Of a DNA stretch of 32,243 bases, positions 7,329-14,159 are shown one piece after another (positions within the stretch are counted from its first letter, which is position 1; each line of letters begins with the position of its first letter). A program made the position numbers and the translations under genes. The stretch is from the NCBI RefSeq assembly GCF_002155905.1, contig NZ_MUMF01000247.1, forward strand, positions 1 through 32,243, written 5' to 3'. This DNA comes from Streptomyces tricolor. GTDB lineage: Bacteria > Actinomycetota > Actinomycetes > Streptomycetales > Streptomycetaceae. The notes beneath the pieces were generated by a model. That model was not told the origin of the DNA. It saw nothing but the letters and a program-made list of their open reading frames with translations, and ran no database searches.

Positions 7329-7456
7329 CAGCTTGGGAAGCTGCGATCATTTGGGGCTGGTTCGGGCGCCGACCTGATCGAACGGCAGAGACGCAGCCTT
7401 CGGAGGCTGGCCCTCTTTCACCCGTGGTTCCCTGCTGTTCCCCACTCGATCTGGTG
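7329..7456. repeat. att-like repeat, copy B (hairpin plus GTTCCCC boxes)
   Basis: The hairpin CAGCTTGGGAAGCTG is at 7329-7343. GTTCCCT and GTTCCCC boxes are at 7427 and 7437 (10-bp step), followed by CTCGATCTGGTG at 7445-7456. The layout matches copy A, 1430 bp to the left, in the same orientation. See the findings for its likely origin. Confidence 0.6.
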
Positions 7457-7621
7457 TGCTTGTGGTGTGGCTTGCCGATGGCCATCACTTGTTCCTGAAG
7501 GTCCTAAAGTGACCACTTCGGAGTGCACCTGGATCCGATGCCCGAGTAGTAACCTGTGGCCTGCGTAATCGACCTGATGACTCGTTAGGGCCTTTGGCCC
7601 GGTGAACGACTAGGGGGAAAC
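7457..7621 (+). promoter_or_regulatory. leader of the two-gene low-GC module
   Basis: This gene-free leader holds a short palindrome, AAGTGACCACTT (7507-7518), which could bind a dimeric regulator. It also holds a perfect hairpin, GGGCC-TTT-GGCCC (7588-7600), which ends 10 bases before the GGGGGA ribosome site (7611-7616) of the first gene. The hairpin could affect translation. No clear -35/-10 pair was identified. Confidence 0.3.
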
Positions 7622-8065
7622 GTGCTCACGGAGGCACTCGTGGCGATCGCAGCGGCGGGAGGTACCTCGGTGGTGCAGGCCGCTGGCACTGACGCATGGA
7701 CAAGCTTCAGGCATCGGCTTGGAACCATGATGGGGCGAGGCGACGAGCAGCGAACAGAAGCCGAAATCGAACGCCTCGAGCGGAGTGCCGCGACGATCGC
7801 CGGAACTGCCCCGGAGCAGCTGAACCGTGTCCGAGCCCTGCAAGAGGCTGTTTGGCAAGCACGTCTCGAAGACTGGTTGGAGTCTGTGAGTGCAGCGGAG
7901 CGGGAGAATGCGGCTGGCGAACTGAGCCGCATTATCTCCGCGTTCACGGAGAGCAGGGCGTCGGAAGGGTCGCGATACCAAGGCGATGTACGTCAGAGCG
8001 CGAAGGCCTCCGGTGAAGCCCGAATCTACCAGCTCGGTCAGGGTGAGATGAGGATTTCAGAGTAA
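7622..8065 (+). CDS. small helical protein, first gene of a putative conflict module
   Basis: The GTG at 7622 follows GGGGGA at ideal spacing. The 147-residue product has a hydrophobic N-terminus (LVAIAAAGGTSVVQAA, residues ~6-21), then a long charged helical region (MMGRGDEQRTEAEIERLERS onward). Near the C-terminus it ends with GEARIYQLGQGEMRISE. A closely similar motif, ESRVYQVAEGSMYI, opens the protein of the next gene, whose ATG overlaps this stop (TAATG). Small proteins of this general shape occur in Streptomyces beside larger effector or NTPase genes, which suggests an adaptor or sensor, but no named domain can be assigned. Its G+C is lower than the element's core genes, which suggests a separate origin. 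Confidence 0.75.
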   Translation: MLTEALVAIAAAGGTSVVQAAGTDAWTSFRHRLGTMMGRGDEQRTEAEIERLERSAATIAGTAPEQLNRVRALQEAVWQARLEDWLESVSAAERENAAGELSRIISAFTESRASEGSRYQGDVRQSAKASGEARIYQLGQGEMRISE

Positions 8066-9372
8066 TGGCCGCCGAGGATCCGCGTAACATTCGAGTTGAT
8101 ATCGAGGCCTTCGGGGAAAGCCGGGTGTATCAGGTCGCCGAGGGGAGCATGTATATCGGCGACGTTGATTCCACGGTTTCGACTGCGCGACGATTGGCTG
8201 CCATGCCCGTGCAGCAAGCCGTCGAAAGTATCCTCTCGATGGCGAGTTCCGAAAGAGCTGCCGTACTTGCCGAGATGATCCCGTCTGCTGCGGCTCCCAG
8301 GATTGCGGGGTTGCCGACGGTGGATGCCGTTGAGGTGCTCACGGGGATCGATGAACGGTTGGCGCTCGAGAGACTGCTGGCGATGAGCGCTAATATCGCT
8401 AGGAGACTCGTGCTTGCAATTGCAGAGCCGCAGCGTACCAATATTTTGGGTGGCCTGAATTTTGAACAGGCGCTTCGCATTGTCGGGGAAGTTGATGCGG
8501 AAAACGGTAAGTGGTCATTCGATCTTGACACTTTGAAAGAATTTTCGACCTGCTTGCCCACGCAGGTGATTGGCAAGATTCTTGACCATATTCCCCCTGA
8601 GGCTGCGGCACAGGTCGTCGACGTTGACCGTCCTGGAGGCCTGATCACTTGGTGCGCCATGGACTCTCAGGCCCGTATGTCCCTCGTCGCTTACATGCCA
8701 CGCGAGTGGACTGAGCTAGCGTTACATGCATTTTCGGAACCGGGTGATGCTCTTAAGCAATTGTGTGCATCCTATGGCACCAGCGTCCCGACGCCAGGTG
8801 ACATTGTAGGGCATATGCCCATTTCGCGCCTGGTGGACTTCATGTCTGAATCGGAGATGGGTCCCGGCGTCTATTGTTCTCTGGCACCTGAAGTTCGAGT
8901 GAACCTCATCGCGCACATGGATGTTCAAGGGCTGGCCAATATGTTTGCCCGGTTGGGAGATTGGCTAGCTGAGTGCGTGTGGACCATGATGATGATAGAT
9001 CAATCGCAGCCCTTTCGGCCGCCCCTGGCATGCCGATTTATTGCAGTGGCGTTGAGGGTTTCAGGGGTTGACTCTGATAGTGTCTTGAATCGCATTCCCC
9101 GAGAATATGCTGCGGCCTTGTGGGATTCAATCTGGTCCTATGATGCGGCTCAAGAAATTGGAGGACTGAAGGGAGAGGAGGCTTATCAGAGGTTCTCGGC
9201 AGTTCCAGATTCGTACAAGTCGCAGGTTGCGTGGCACCTCTCGGGAGAGGTGCGTGCCGCAATGATTGATTTCCTGGAATCCAAACGATGGAAAAACGCG
9301 ATGCGTGAACGCGATCTCAAAACATTGAGCGATGAGCATCGGTGGCACCGCTTCCCAGATCCCCTCCGGTGA
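8065..9372 (+). CDS. helical-repeat protein with MgtE_N-like repeats, second gene of the module
   Basis: This 435-residue protein has no membrane segment. It opens with the partner's motif (ESRVYQVAEGSMYI, residues ~18-31). From residue ~42 to ~150 come short helical units such as MPVQQAVESILSMASSERAA and IAGLPTVDAVEVLTGIDERL. Their spacing of Pro, Ala-Val and Leu recalls the superhelical N-terminal repeats of MgtE, though no transporter domain follows. Similar units recur later (MPREWTELALHAF, MPISRLVDFMSE), and the C-terminus is charged. No nuclease, NTPase or protease motif is visible. The ATG overlaps the previous stop by one base, so the pair is translationally coupled. Many codons end in A or T, unlike all neighbours, which indicates recent transfer. 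A scaffold or sensor role, possibly in defence, is inference. Confidence 0.75.
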   Translation: MAAEDPRNIRVDIEAFGESRVYQVAEGSMYIGDVDSTVSTARRLAAMPVQQAVESILSMASSERAAVLAEMIPSAAAPRIAGLPTVDAVEVLTGIDERLALERLLAMSANIARRLVLAIAEPQRTNILGGLNFEQALRIVGEVDAENGKWSFDLDTLKEFSTCLPTQVIGKILDHIPPEAAAQVVDVDRPGGLITWCAMDSQARMSLVAYMPREWTELALHAFSEPGDALKQLCASYGTSVPTPGDIVGHMPISRLVDFMSESEMGPGVYCSLAPEVRVNLIAHMDVQGLANMFARLGDWLAECVWTMMMIDQSQPFRPPLACRFIAVALRVSGVDSDSVLNRIPREYAAALWDSIWSYDAAQEIGGLKGEEAYQRFSAVPDSYKSQVAWHLSGEVRAAMIDFLESKRWKNAMRERDLKTLSDEHRWHRFPDPLR

Positions 9373-9752
9373 GCAGCTAATGGCTACTGCGTAGGCGAGA
9401 TAGGTAACAAGGTCGACGTAGCGGCTATGGGGTGGCGCTGCTGTGGTGCGAGTGGTCATGGCCCCGTAAGCTTCCGGTGCGTCGGGCAGTCTGTGGACCT
9501 GCCCGGTAAAGCATGACGTTGGGGCCATGATTTGCGAGGCTCGCGCCAAAGTGGCTGCCTAAAGCCGTGGAGCCGACCGCCCCAGCCACGACGTACCCCT
9601 TCTCTGACGGCAAGCGGCTGATTGCTGTGCGCGCGGCACGGGCGCCGGCCGGGCTGGAGCGGGGCGGAGACAGGAGCGCAGGCCCGGCCGGGGGCCGGGC
9701 CGCGCGCGGTGAGCGGAGCGAGCCGCCTTGAACCAGTAGAGAAAGTTGTAAC
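9373..9752. other. 380-bp non-coding stretch with a large palindrome
   Basis: No supported gene is present; open frames here lack start signals and read as low-complexity Arg/Ala/Pro. The main structure is GGCCCGGCC-GGG-GGCCGGGCC at 9681-9701, a perfect 9-bp stem. It probably ends transcription from the module on the left, from the minus-strand gene on the right, or both. Confidence 0.45.
9681..9701. terminator. perfect 9-bp-stem hairpin
   Basis: GGCCCGGCC (9681-9689) pairs fully with GGCCGGGCC (9693-9701) over a three-base loop. It lies between convergent units (9372 ending rightward, 9753 ending leftward), so a bidirectional terminator is the simplest role. Confidence 0.5.
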
Positions 9753-10004
9753 TCACTGGCTGGGCTCGGCACGTTGGTCAGCTCTTGGGTTTTCAGTCTG
9801 TGTGATGCGGCGGCCGTGTTCGGCAGCTCGTAGCAGTGACTGGGCTACCCGTTCGGCGTCGTCGGGGTGCAGGTAGATCTCTTGGGTCCACAACACTGCC
9901 AGTCGCACCGTGCCGTTCAGCAGGTTGGTTGCTACGTCCACCTCGACGCCGTTGCCCGTGGTGTCAGTGACTTTCAGGTCCAGGTCGCTGCTGTAGGCGC
10001 TCAT
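9753..10004 (-). CDS. small protein of unknown function
   Basis: This 83-residue protein begins MSAYSSDLDLKVTDTTGNGV and continues EVDVATNLLNGTVRLAVLWT, QEIYLHPDDAERVAQSLLRA. The pattern is a beta-rich first half followed by one helix, without Cys, His clusters or membrane segments. An upstream ATG at 10016 would add four residues; 10004 is preferred because the added residues (MLSY) carry no coding signal, and neither start has a strong ribosome site. It reads leftward after the anti-sigma-type pair and is separated from it by a hairpin at 10022-10051. I do not recognise the family. Confidence 0.65.
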   Translation of the reverse strand: MSAYSSDLDLKVTDTTGNGVEVDVATNLLNGTVRLAVLWTQEIYLHPDDAERVAQSLLRAAEHGRRITQTENPRADQRAEPSQ

Positions 10005-10021
10005 GTAGCTGAGCATGCATG

Positions 10022-10051
10022 AGGCCCGGCTTCAGGTGCGAGGCCGGGCCT
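10022..10051 (-). terminator. terminator of the anti-sigma-type operon
   Basis: AGGCCCGGC (10022-10030) pairs with GCCGGGCCT (10043-10051) over a 12-base loop. The first arm in the direction of transcription contains the last codons of the 10032-10451 gene, so the stop codon lies in the loop, a common bacterial layout. Confidence 0.6.
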
Positions 10052-10451
10052 TCAACATCAACTGGGGTGGGTCCCCGGAGGTTGGGGTTTGAAGTCGTGG
10101 GCACGTCGGGAGTTCTCTGCCTGTGCGGTGTGCGAGCGGCAGGTAGGTCACTGGTCGGATGGTCCAAGTGACGCGGGTGGCGGCGTGTGTGACTGAAACC
10201 GTGCAGGGCTCCGACCGTAGTGGGGCTCGCCTGGTCTCGGCGCGGCCGTCGTGCAGCCATTCCCATGCCTCGTCGGAAGCGTCCGAGTCCAATGCCGGCG
10301 AGACGGTACGGAGAGCGACCGCGACCCATCGGTCGGCCTGTGGTGCCGAATAGGCGTCGAAGGATGCCAGGAGTGCTGGCCCCTGCGCCTCGGTGAGGTC
10401 TTCCGTCCAGCATTCACACCAGAAGCCGCGGCGGGTATTGGAGGTCAGCAC
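10032..10451 (-). CDS. partner protein of the anti-sigma-type ATPase, unknown function
   Basis: The GTG at 10451 follows GGGGAGG and overlaps the end of the ATPase gene (GTGCTGA). This is tight coupling, and it decides the start against the much longer frame from 10877. The 139-residue product reads VLTSNTRRGFWCECWTEDLT, then GPALLASFDAYSAPQADRWV, DEAWEWLHDGRAETRRAPLR and a C-terminal beta-rich part. It is rich in Trp and has two close Cys (WCECW). It looks like a compact cytoplasmic protein, and its coupling to a HATPase gene suggests a partner or target of that ATPase. The family is not recognised. Confidence 0.7.
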   Translation of the reverse strand: MLTSNTRRGFWCECWTEDLTEAQGPALLASFDAYSAPQADRWVAVALRTVSPALDSDASDEAWEWLHDGRAETRRAPLRSEPCTVSVTHAATRVTWTIRPVTYLPLAHRTGRELPTCPRLQTPTSGDPPQLMLKARPRT

Positions 10452-10873
10452 GGATGACCTCCCCGTCGAGCGTCCGCGTACAGCTCCGCGGTGACCGTGT
10501 GGCCCTGGTCGGTGTCGTGGACGACGACCCGGTGGGCAATGGCGCTGACCATGCCCAGTCCTCGGCCGTGCTCGGCGTCCTGGTCCTGGTGCTCGACCTT
10601 GGGGGCCGTGTCCGTGCCGCCGTCGTCCGTGACAGACACCGCGACCACCTGGGCCGAGACCGCGACGGCCAGGTGGAAGCTGCCGTACTCCCGGCCGCTG
10701 GCCGTGTGGAGGATCGCGTTCGCGCTCAGCTCGCTCACGATCAGTTCGGCGTCTTCGGCTAAGGGAGAGCCGCGCAGGATGTCGCGGGTCCACCGGCGGG
10801 CCCGGCTCACTTCTTCGGGGAAGCCTGGGCAACTCAGTCCCCAGACCCGAGCTGTACTCGTATACTCGTGCAT
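10445..10873 (-). CDS. HATPase, anti-sigma factor type (RsbW/SpoIIAB-like)
   Basis: This 142-residue protein has the GHKL ATPase motifs. They are the N-box ELIVSELSANAILHTA, the Asp-Gly G1 box VSVTDDGG, and the G2 box HGRGLGMVSAIA. Such single-domain proteins bind ATP and act as anti-sigma factors or serine kinases of anti-anti-sigma factors in Streptomyces. The ATG at 10873 has GAAGGA six bases upstream; an earlier in-frame ATG at 10903 has no such signal. An operator-like inverted repeat (10864-10879) covers this start codon, so the GntR repressor of the element probably controls it. No sigma factor is in the element, so it would have to act on a host partner or on the gene it overlaps. Confidence 0.85.
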   Translation of the reverse strand: MHEYTSTARVWGLSCPGFPEEVSRARRWTRDILRGSPLAEDAELIVSELSANAILHTASGREYGSFHLAVAVSAQVVAVSVTDDGGTDTAPKVEHQDQDAEHGRGLGMVSAIAHRVVVHDTDQGHTVTAELYADARRGGHPC

Positions 10874-10879
10874 ACAAGT
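10864..10879. promoter_or_regulatory. GntR operator candidate O1, over the ATPase start
   Basis: ACTCGT-GCAT-ACAAGT is an inverted repeat with a 4-bp spacer, overlapping the start codon and ribosome site of the HATPase gene. A further ACTCGT half-site lies at 10856-10861. A related CTAG-ACGAGT half occurs at 10920-10929, inside the end of the Nudix gene. Confidence 0.55.
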
Positions 10880-10919
10880 TCCTTCATGCTGGTAGGCCGC
10901 CATGTGCAGCGGGTTCGGG

Positions 10920-11351
10920 CTAGACGAGTTTCACGCCGTCGTGGGCGCGGACGGCCGGCGGGGTCGTAGCGTCGAGTGCGTCGAGCACGCGTATCGCGTA
11001 CGCCTCATCGGCAAGCTCGGTGACCTCTTCGCGGGTGGCCCAGCGCAGTGCGCGGGTCTCGTCACCGGTGGTGGGCACACCGTCGGCGGCTTCGCGGCGG
11101 AAGACCAGCGAGACGATCAGGCCCTTCATGTTCTTGTAGACGCCGGTCAGGGTCGCCGGAAGGGCGATCTTGATGCCGGTCTCTTCGAGGACTTCCCGTT
11201 GGAGGGCTTCCGGGATGGTCTCCTCGCGTTCGAGGATGCCGCCCGGCGGCTCCCACTTGCCGTTGTCCCGGCGCTGGATCAGGAGGGCCCGGCCTTGGTC
11301 GTCCACGACGACCCCGGCGACGCTCACGGAGTGCGGGCGTTCAGTGCTCAT
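10920..11351 (-). CDS. Nudix hydrolase
   Basis: This 143-residue protein has a complete Nudix box, from GGILEREETIPEALQREVLE to ETGI, with the Glu residues that bind Mg. The family hydrolyses nucleoside diphosphates linked to another group (damaged nucleotides, ADP-ribose, NADH and others); the substrate cannot be read from the sequence. The ATG at 11351 has GAGGA just upstream and removes a Cys- and Pro-rich extension that looks non-coding. It is divergent from the GntR gene, with a shared regulatory region of 85 bp. Nudix genes beside KorSA-like regulators are a known feature of AICEs (called nud), which supports this being part of the control module rather than cargo. Confidence 0.88.
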   Translation of the reverse strand: MSTERPHSVSVAGVVVDDQGRALLIQRRDNGKWEPPGGILEREETIPEALQREVLEETGIKIALPATLTGVYKNMKGLIVSLVFRREAADGVPTTGDETRALRWATREEVTELADEAYAIRVLDALDATTPPAVRAHDGVKLV

Positions 11352-11406
11352 GTTCCTCGGCCCTCTCGGCTGGCTAGGCTCTCCACCGTAGCAACAGCAC
11401 TCGCCC

Positions 11407-11422
11407 ACTCGTCTAGATACCT
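11407..11422. promoter_or_regulatory. GntR operator candidate O2, before gntR
   Basis: ACTCGT-CTAG-ATACCT has one consensus half-site and one weak half with the usual 4-bp spacer. It sits directly before the AAAGGAG ribosome site of the GntR gene and between the divergent Nudix and GntR genes. This position suits autoregulation. Confidence 0.45.
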
Positions 11423-11436
11423 AAAGGAGTACTCAC

Positions 11437-12225
11437 GTGAGCCCTCTCCCTTCGGGCCTCCTCGGTGATCTCGACCCCACGAGCGATCGTGCGGTCTTCC
11501 GGCAGATCGCCGACCAGCTGCGCGAGGCCATCGACCGTGGGCGATTCCGTGAGGGCGAGAAACTGCCCTCCGAAGCCGACCTTGTCGACCACTTCGGGGT
11601 GTCCCGGATGACGGTCCGCAACGCCTTCTCCATCCTCCAGGGTGAAGGCCTGGTGCACGCCGAGCACGGCAGGGGAGTCTTCGTACGACCACGACCGCCC
11701 GTGCGGCGGCTCGCCTCCGACCGCTTCGCCCGTCGGCACAGGGAGCAGGGCAAGTCCGCGTTCATCGTGGAGGCCGACGCGGCCGGCAGTCACCCCCAGG
11801 TAGACAGCCTGGAGGTCAAGGAGGAGAAGGCCAGCCAGGACGTCTCCGCCCGGCTGGGCTCCGTGCGGCGCGTGCTGGCTCGTCGGCGCCGGTACCTGCT
11901 CGACGGGCGGCCAGTGGAGTTCGCCACCTCCTACCTCCCGCTCGACATCGCCCGCGGAACCCCCATCGCCGAACCCAACCCCGGGCCCGGAGGTATCTAC
12001 GCCCGCCTGGAAGAGCTGGGCCACCGCCTCGACCACTTCGAGGAAGAGATCCGCGCCCGGATGCCCTCGCCGACTGAGGTCAAAACACTCCGGCTGGCCG
12101 CCGGCGTCCCGGTCATCCATCTCATCCGGACCGCCTTCGACACCGAGGGTCGTGCCGTGGAGGTCTGCGACACGGTGATGGCGGCGGACGCCTACGTCCT
12201 CTCGTACCAGCTTCCGGCAACCTGA
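11437..12225 (+). CDS. GntR/UTRA-family transcription regulator (KorSA-like)
   Basis: This 262-residue protein has a GntR winged helix at residues ~10-80 (VFRQIADQLREAIDRGRFRE, GEKLPSEADLVDHFGVSRMT and VRNAFSILQGEGLVHAEHGR). A UTRA-like effector-binding domain fills most of the C-terminal two thirds, with RARMPSPTEVKTLRLAAGVP near residue 208. The GTG at 11437 follows AAAGGAG. In pSAM2-type elements the matching protein, KorSA, represses replication, excision and transfer genes and its own gene. Repeats of the form ACTCGT-4 bp-ACGAGT lie before this gene, the SCO3933-family gene, the SpdD-like gene and the HATPase gene, so the same role is likely here. The effector, if any, is unknown. Confidence 0.9.
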   Translation: MSPLPSGLLGDLDPTSDRAVFRQIADQLREAIDRGRFREGEKLPSEADLVDHFGVSRMTVRNAFSILQGEGLVHAEHGRGVFVRPRPPVRRLASDRFARRHREQGKSAFIVEADAAGSHPQVDSLEVKEEKASQDVSARLGSVRRVLARRRRYLLDGRPVEFATSYLPLDIARGTPIAEPNPGPGGIYARLEELGHRLDHFEEEIRARMPSPTEVKTLRLAAGVPVIHLIRTAFDTEGRAVEVCDTVMAADAYVLSYQLPAT

Positions 12226-12287
12226 TCGTCACGATTCGCGGTGGTGCGCGGGGACGTTCTCCCGAACTCGTACACCCCAACACGCTT

Positions 12288-12303
12288 ACTCGTATAGACG
12301 AGT
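12288..12303. promoter_or_regulatory. GntR operator candidate O3 (perfect)
   Basis: ACTCGT-ATAG-ACGAGT is the best copy of the repeat, with perfect 6-bp arms. It lies in the 167-bp gap between gntR and the transfer operon, 74 bp upstream of O4, so that two sites flank the likely promoter. Confidence 0.65.
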
Positions 12304-12361
12304 GGGCGAGTTGTGGGGCAAGGTGACTCCGCGATCCCGATCAAGGGGTTCGCAGAACCCA

Positions 12362-12377
12362 TCTTGTATAGACGAGT
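12362..12377. promoter_or_regulatory. GntR operator candidate O4, before the transfer operon
   Basis: TCTTGT-ATAG-ACGAGT shares spacer and right arm with O3. It ends 4 bp before the AGGAG ribosome site (12382-12386) of the TTG-started gene. Repressor bound here would block transcription of the transfer operon. Confidence 0.6.
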
Positions 12378-12392
12378 AGATAGGAGTGTGTC

Positions 12393-12749
12393 TTGCGCAC
12401 CATCCGCGTGGAGACCTCCGGCGCCACGATCCTGCTCACCGAGGCGCCTGAGCCCAAGGTCCGCGACCGGCAGACCGGCGAGATCGCCAAGGACGCCAAC
12501 AGCGGTGAGGCGCTGATGACCATCGGCGTCGTCTACATCGAGGACGGCGAGTCGTCGCTCATCAAGGTCACCGTCCCGGAGGGCGGCATCTCCGAGGGGC
12601 TGACCCTGGGGGCGCCGGTCTCGCTGCCGGGCCTCGTCGCCCGGCCGTGGGAGTCCGTCTTCAACGGCCAGCAGCGCCACGGCATCGCCTACCGCGCTGC
12701 CGCCGTCACTCCGGCCGCATTCCCGGCCACGACCGGGGCCGCCGCCTGA
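12393..12749 (+). CDS. SCO3933-family regulatory protein
   Basis: This 118-residue protein begins MRTIRVETSGATILLTEAPE and contains PKVRDRQTGEIAKDANSGEA and an FNGQQRHGIAYRA segment near the C-terminus. It matches the SCO3933-type family carried by AICEs directly before the FtsK-like gene. The start is TTG at 12393, six bases after AGGAG; a rare start codon behind an operator suggests tightly limited expression. The protein is beta-rich and soluble with no DNA-binding motif that I can see, so its regulatory label rests on family naming. Its stop overlaps the next start (TGATG). It occupies the place of a small accessory or pra-like gene in the transfer operon. Confidence 0.85.
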   Translation: MRTIRVETSGATILLTEAPEPKVRDRQTGEIAKDANSGEALMTIGVVYIEDGESSLIKVTVPEGGISEGLTLGAPVSLPGLVARPWESVFNGQQRHGIAYRAAAVTPAAFPATTGAAA

Positions 12750-14125
12750 TGTCCGACCTGACGACGCTTTTCGAAGTGGGTGGTCCTGTCGCCGCACTCG
12801 GCGGCGGGGCCGCCTACGCCCGGGCCAAGCACCCGGCGGCGTACTGGTCCACGGTCGGCCTGCCGGTGTCCACCGTCCGGCTGCTCAGCTCGTACGGCTC
12901 GGTCATGGAGGCATGCGGCCTGACGGTGGCACCCTCCCGGCTGCGGGTGCTCGCCGTGAAGGCCATGACACAGCGCGAGATACGGCCCGTACCGCCGCGC
13001 CGGGGCCTCATCCGGCCCACCACGACCGGGCTGCGGATACGCCTCCGCCTGGCGCCGGGCCAGGAACCCGCCGACGTCGCCGCCTCCGCCGAACGGCTGC
13101 GGCACGCCTGGGGCGTTCACGCCGTGTACGTCACGACCGTCAAGCCGGGGGTCGTCGAGCTGCGGCTCGTCGGCTATGACGTCTTACGGCGGGTGTGTAT
13201 GCCGCGCAAGGTCGCAGGCAGCTTCCTCAAGGTGCCGGTCGCACTGCGAGAGGACGCCATGCCGTTCATACGCGACTACCGCACCATTCCCCACCAGCTC
13301 ACCCTAGGCGCGACCCTGTCCGGCAAGTCCATGTACCTGCGCCACCTCATCGCCGGACTCGCCCCTCAGCCGGTCGCCCTCGTCGGGATCGACTGCAAGC
13401 GGGGCGTCGAGCTGGCTCCCTTCGCACCCCGGCTCTCCGCACTCGCCACCGACCCGGAACAGGCGGCTGAACTCCTGCCCGTACTGGTCAAGGAAATGGA
13501 GGACCGATACGACCTGATCAAGGTCCGGCAGGGCATCGCCCCCGGCACCCCGGACGAGGAAATCACCTCTGACATCTGGGGCCTGCCCGAGCACGAACGC
13601 CCGGTGCCGGTAGTGCTGTTCGTGGACGAGGTGGCCGAACTCTTCATGATCGCCACCAGGAAGGACGAGGAACGGCGCGACGAGATGGTCACGCAGCTCA
13701 TCCGCCTCGCCCAGCTCGGCCGCGCCGCCGGCATGTACCTGGAGGTGTGCGGGCAGCGCTTCGGTGCCGAACTCGGCAAGGGCGCCACCATGCTCCGCGC
13801 CCAGCTCACCGGCCGCGTCTGCCACCGGGTCAACGACGAAGCCTCAGCCAAGATGGCACTCGGCGACATCGCCTCCGAAGCGGTCATGGCCGCCTGCTCC
13901 ATCGCCCCCGAACGGCCCGGCCTGGCCGTGGCCGGTGACACCTCCGGCGGCTGGTCCCGCATCCGCACGCCGTACCTCTCCCTGGGCGATGCCGCCGAGA
14001 CCTGCCGCAGGTCGGCGAACCTCGTGCCCGACCTCACTGCGCTGAAGCCCTTCCGCCCTGACGTGCCTGAGCGTCCGGTCGAGAGCGCGACCCCGGTCGT
14101 CCTGCCTCACCCGGTAGCCGACTGA
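12749..14125 (+). CDS. FtsK/SpoIIIE-type DNA translocase (TraSA-like)
   Basis: This 458-residue protein has a Walker A motif, LGATLSGKS, at residues ~186-194 and a Walker B motif, VVLFVDEVAEL, at ~288-298. They lie inside an FtsK-like motor domain (~175-430). The N-terminus has weakly hydrophobic stretches rather than clear membrane helices. In Streptomyces elements this single protein pumps double-stranded DNA between mycelial compartments and replaces a whole type IV system. The ATG at 12749 overlaps the preceding stop by one base; the longer frame from 12647 is discarded because it covers the SCO3933-family gene. It is the key conjugation gene of the element and reads intact. Confidence 0.92.
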   Translation: MSDLTTLFEVGGPVAALGGGAAYARAKHPAAYWSTVGLPVSTVRLLSSYGSVMEACGLTVAPSRLRVLAVKAMTQREIRPVPPRRGLIRPTTTGLRIRLRLAPGQEPADVAASAERLRHAWGVHAVYVTTVKPGVVELRLVGYDVLRRVCMPRKVAGSFLKVPVALREDAMPFIRDYRTIPHQLTLGATLSGKSMYLRHLIAGLAPQPVALVGIDCKRGVELAPFAPRLSALATDPEQAAELLPVLVKEMEDRYDLIKVRQGIAPGTPDEEITSDIWGLPEHERPVPVVLFVDEVAELFMIATRKDEERRDEMVTQLIRLAQLGRAAGMYLEVCGQRFGAELGKGATMLRAQLTGRVCHRVNDEASAKMALGDIASEAVMAACSIAPERPGLAVAGDTSGGWSRIRTPYLSLGDAAETCRRSANLVPDLTALKPFRPDVPERPVESATPVVLPHPVAD

Positions 14126-14159
14126 CCTTCCCCCGCCCGACTCCGGAAGGAGCCGCATC

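Noticed and set aside
9425-9772. Minus-strand open frames in the gap after the two-gene module
   Set aside because: They are Arg/Ala/Pro-rich, run across a large palindrome and have no start signal or family resemblance.
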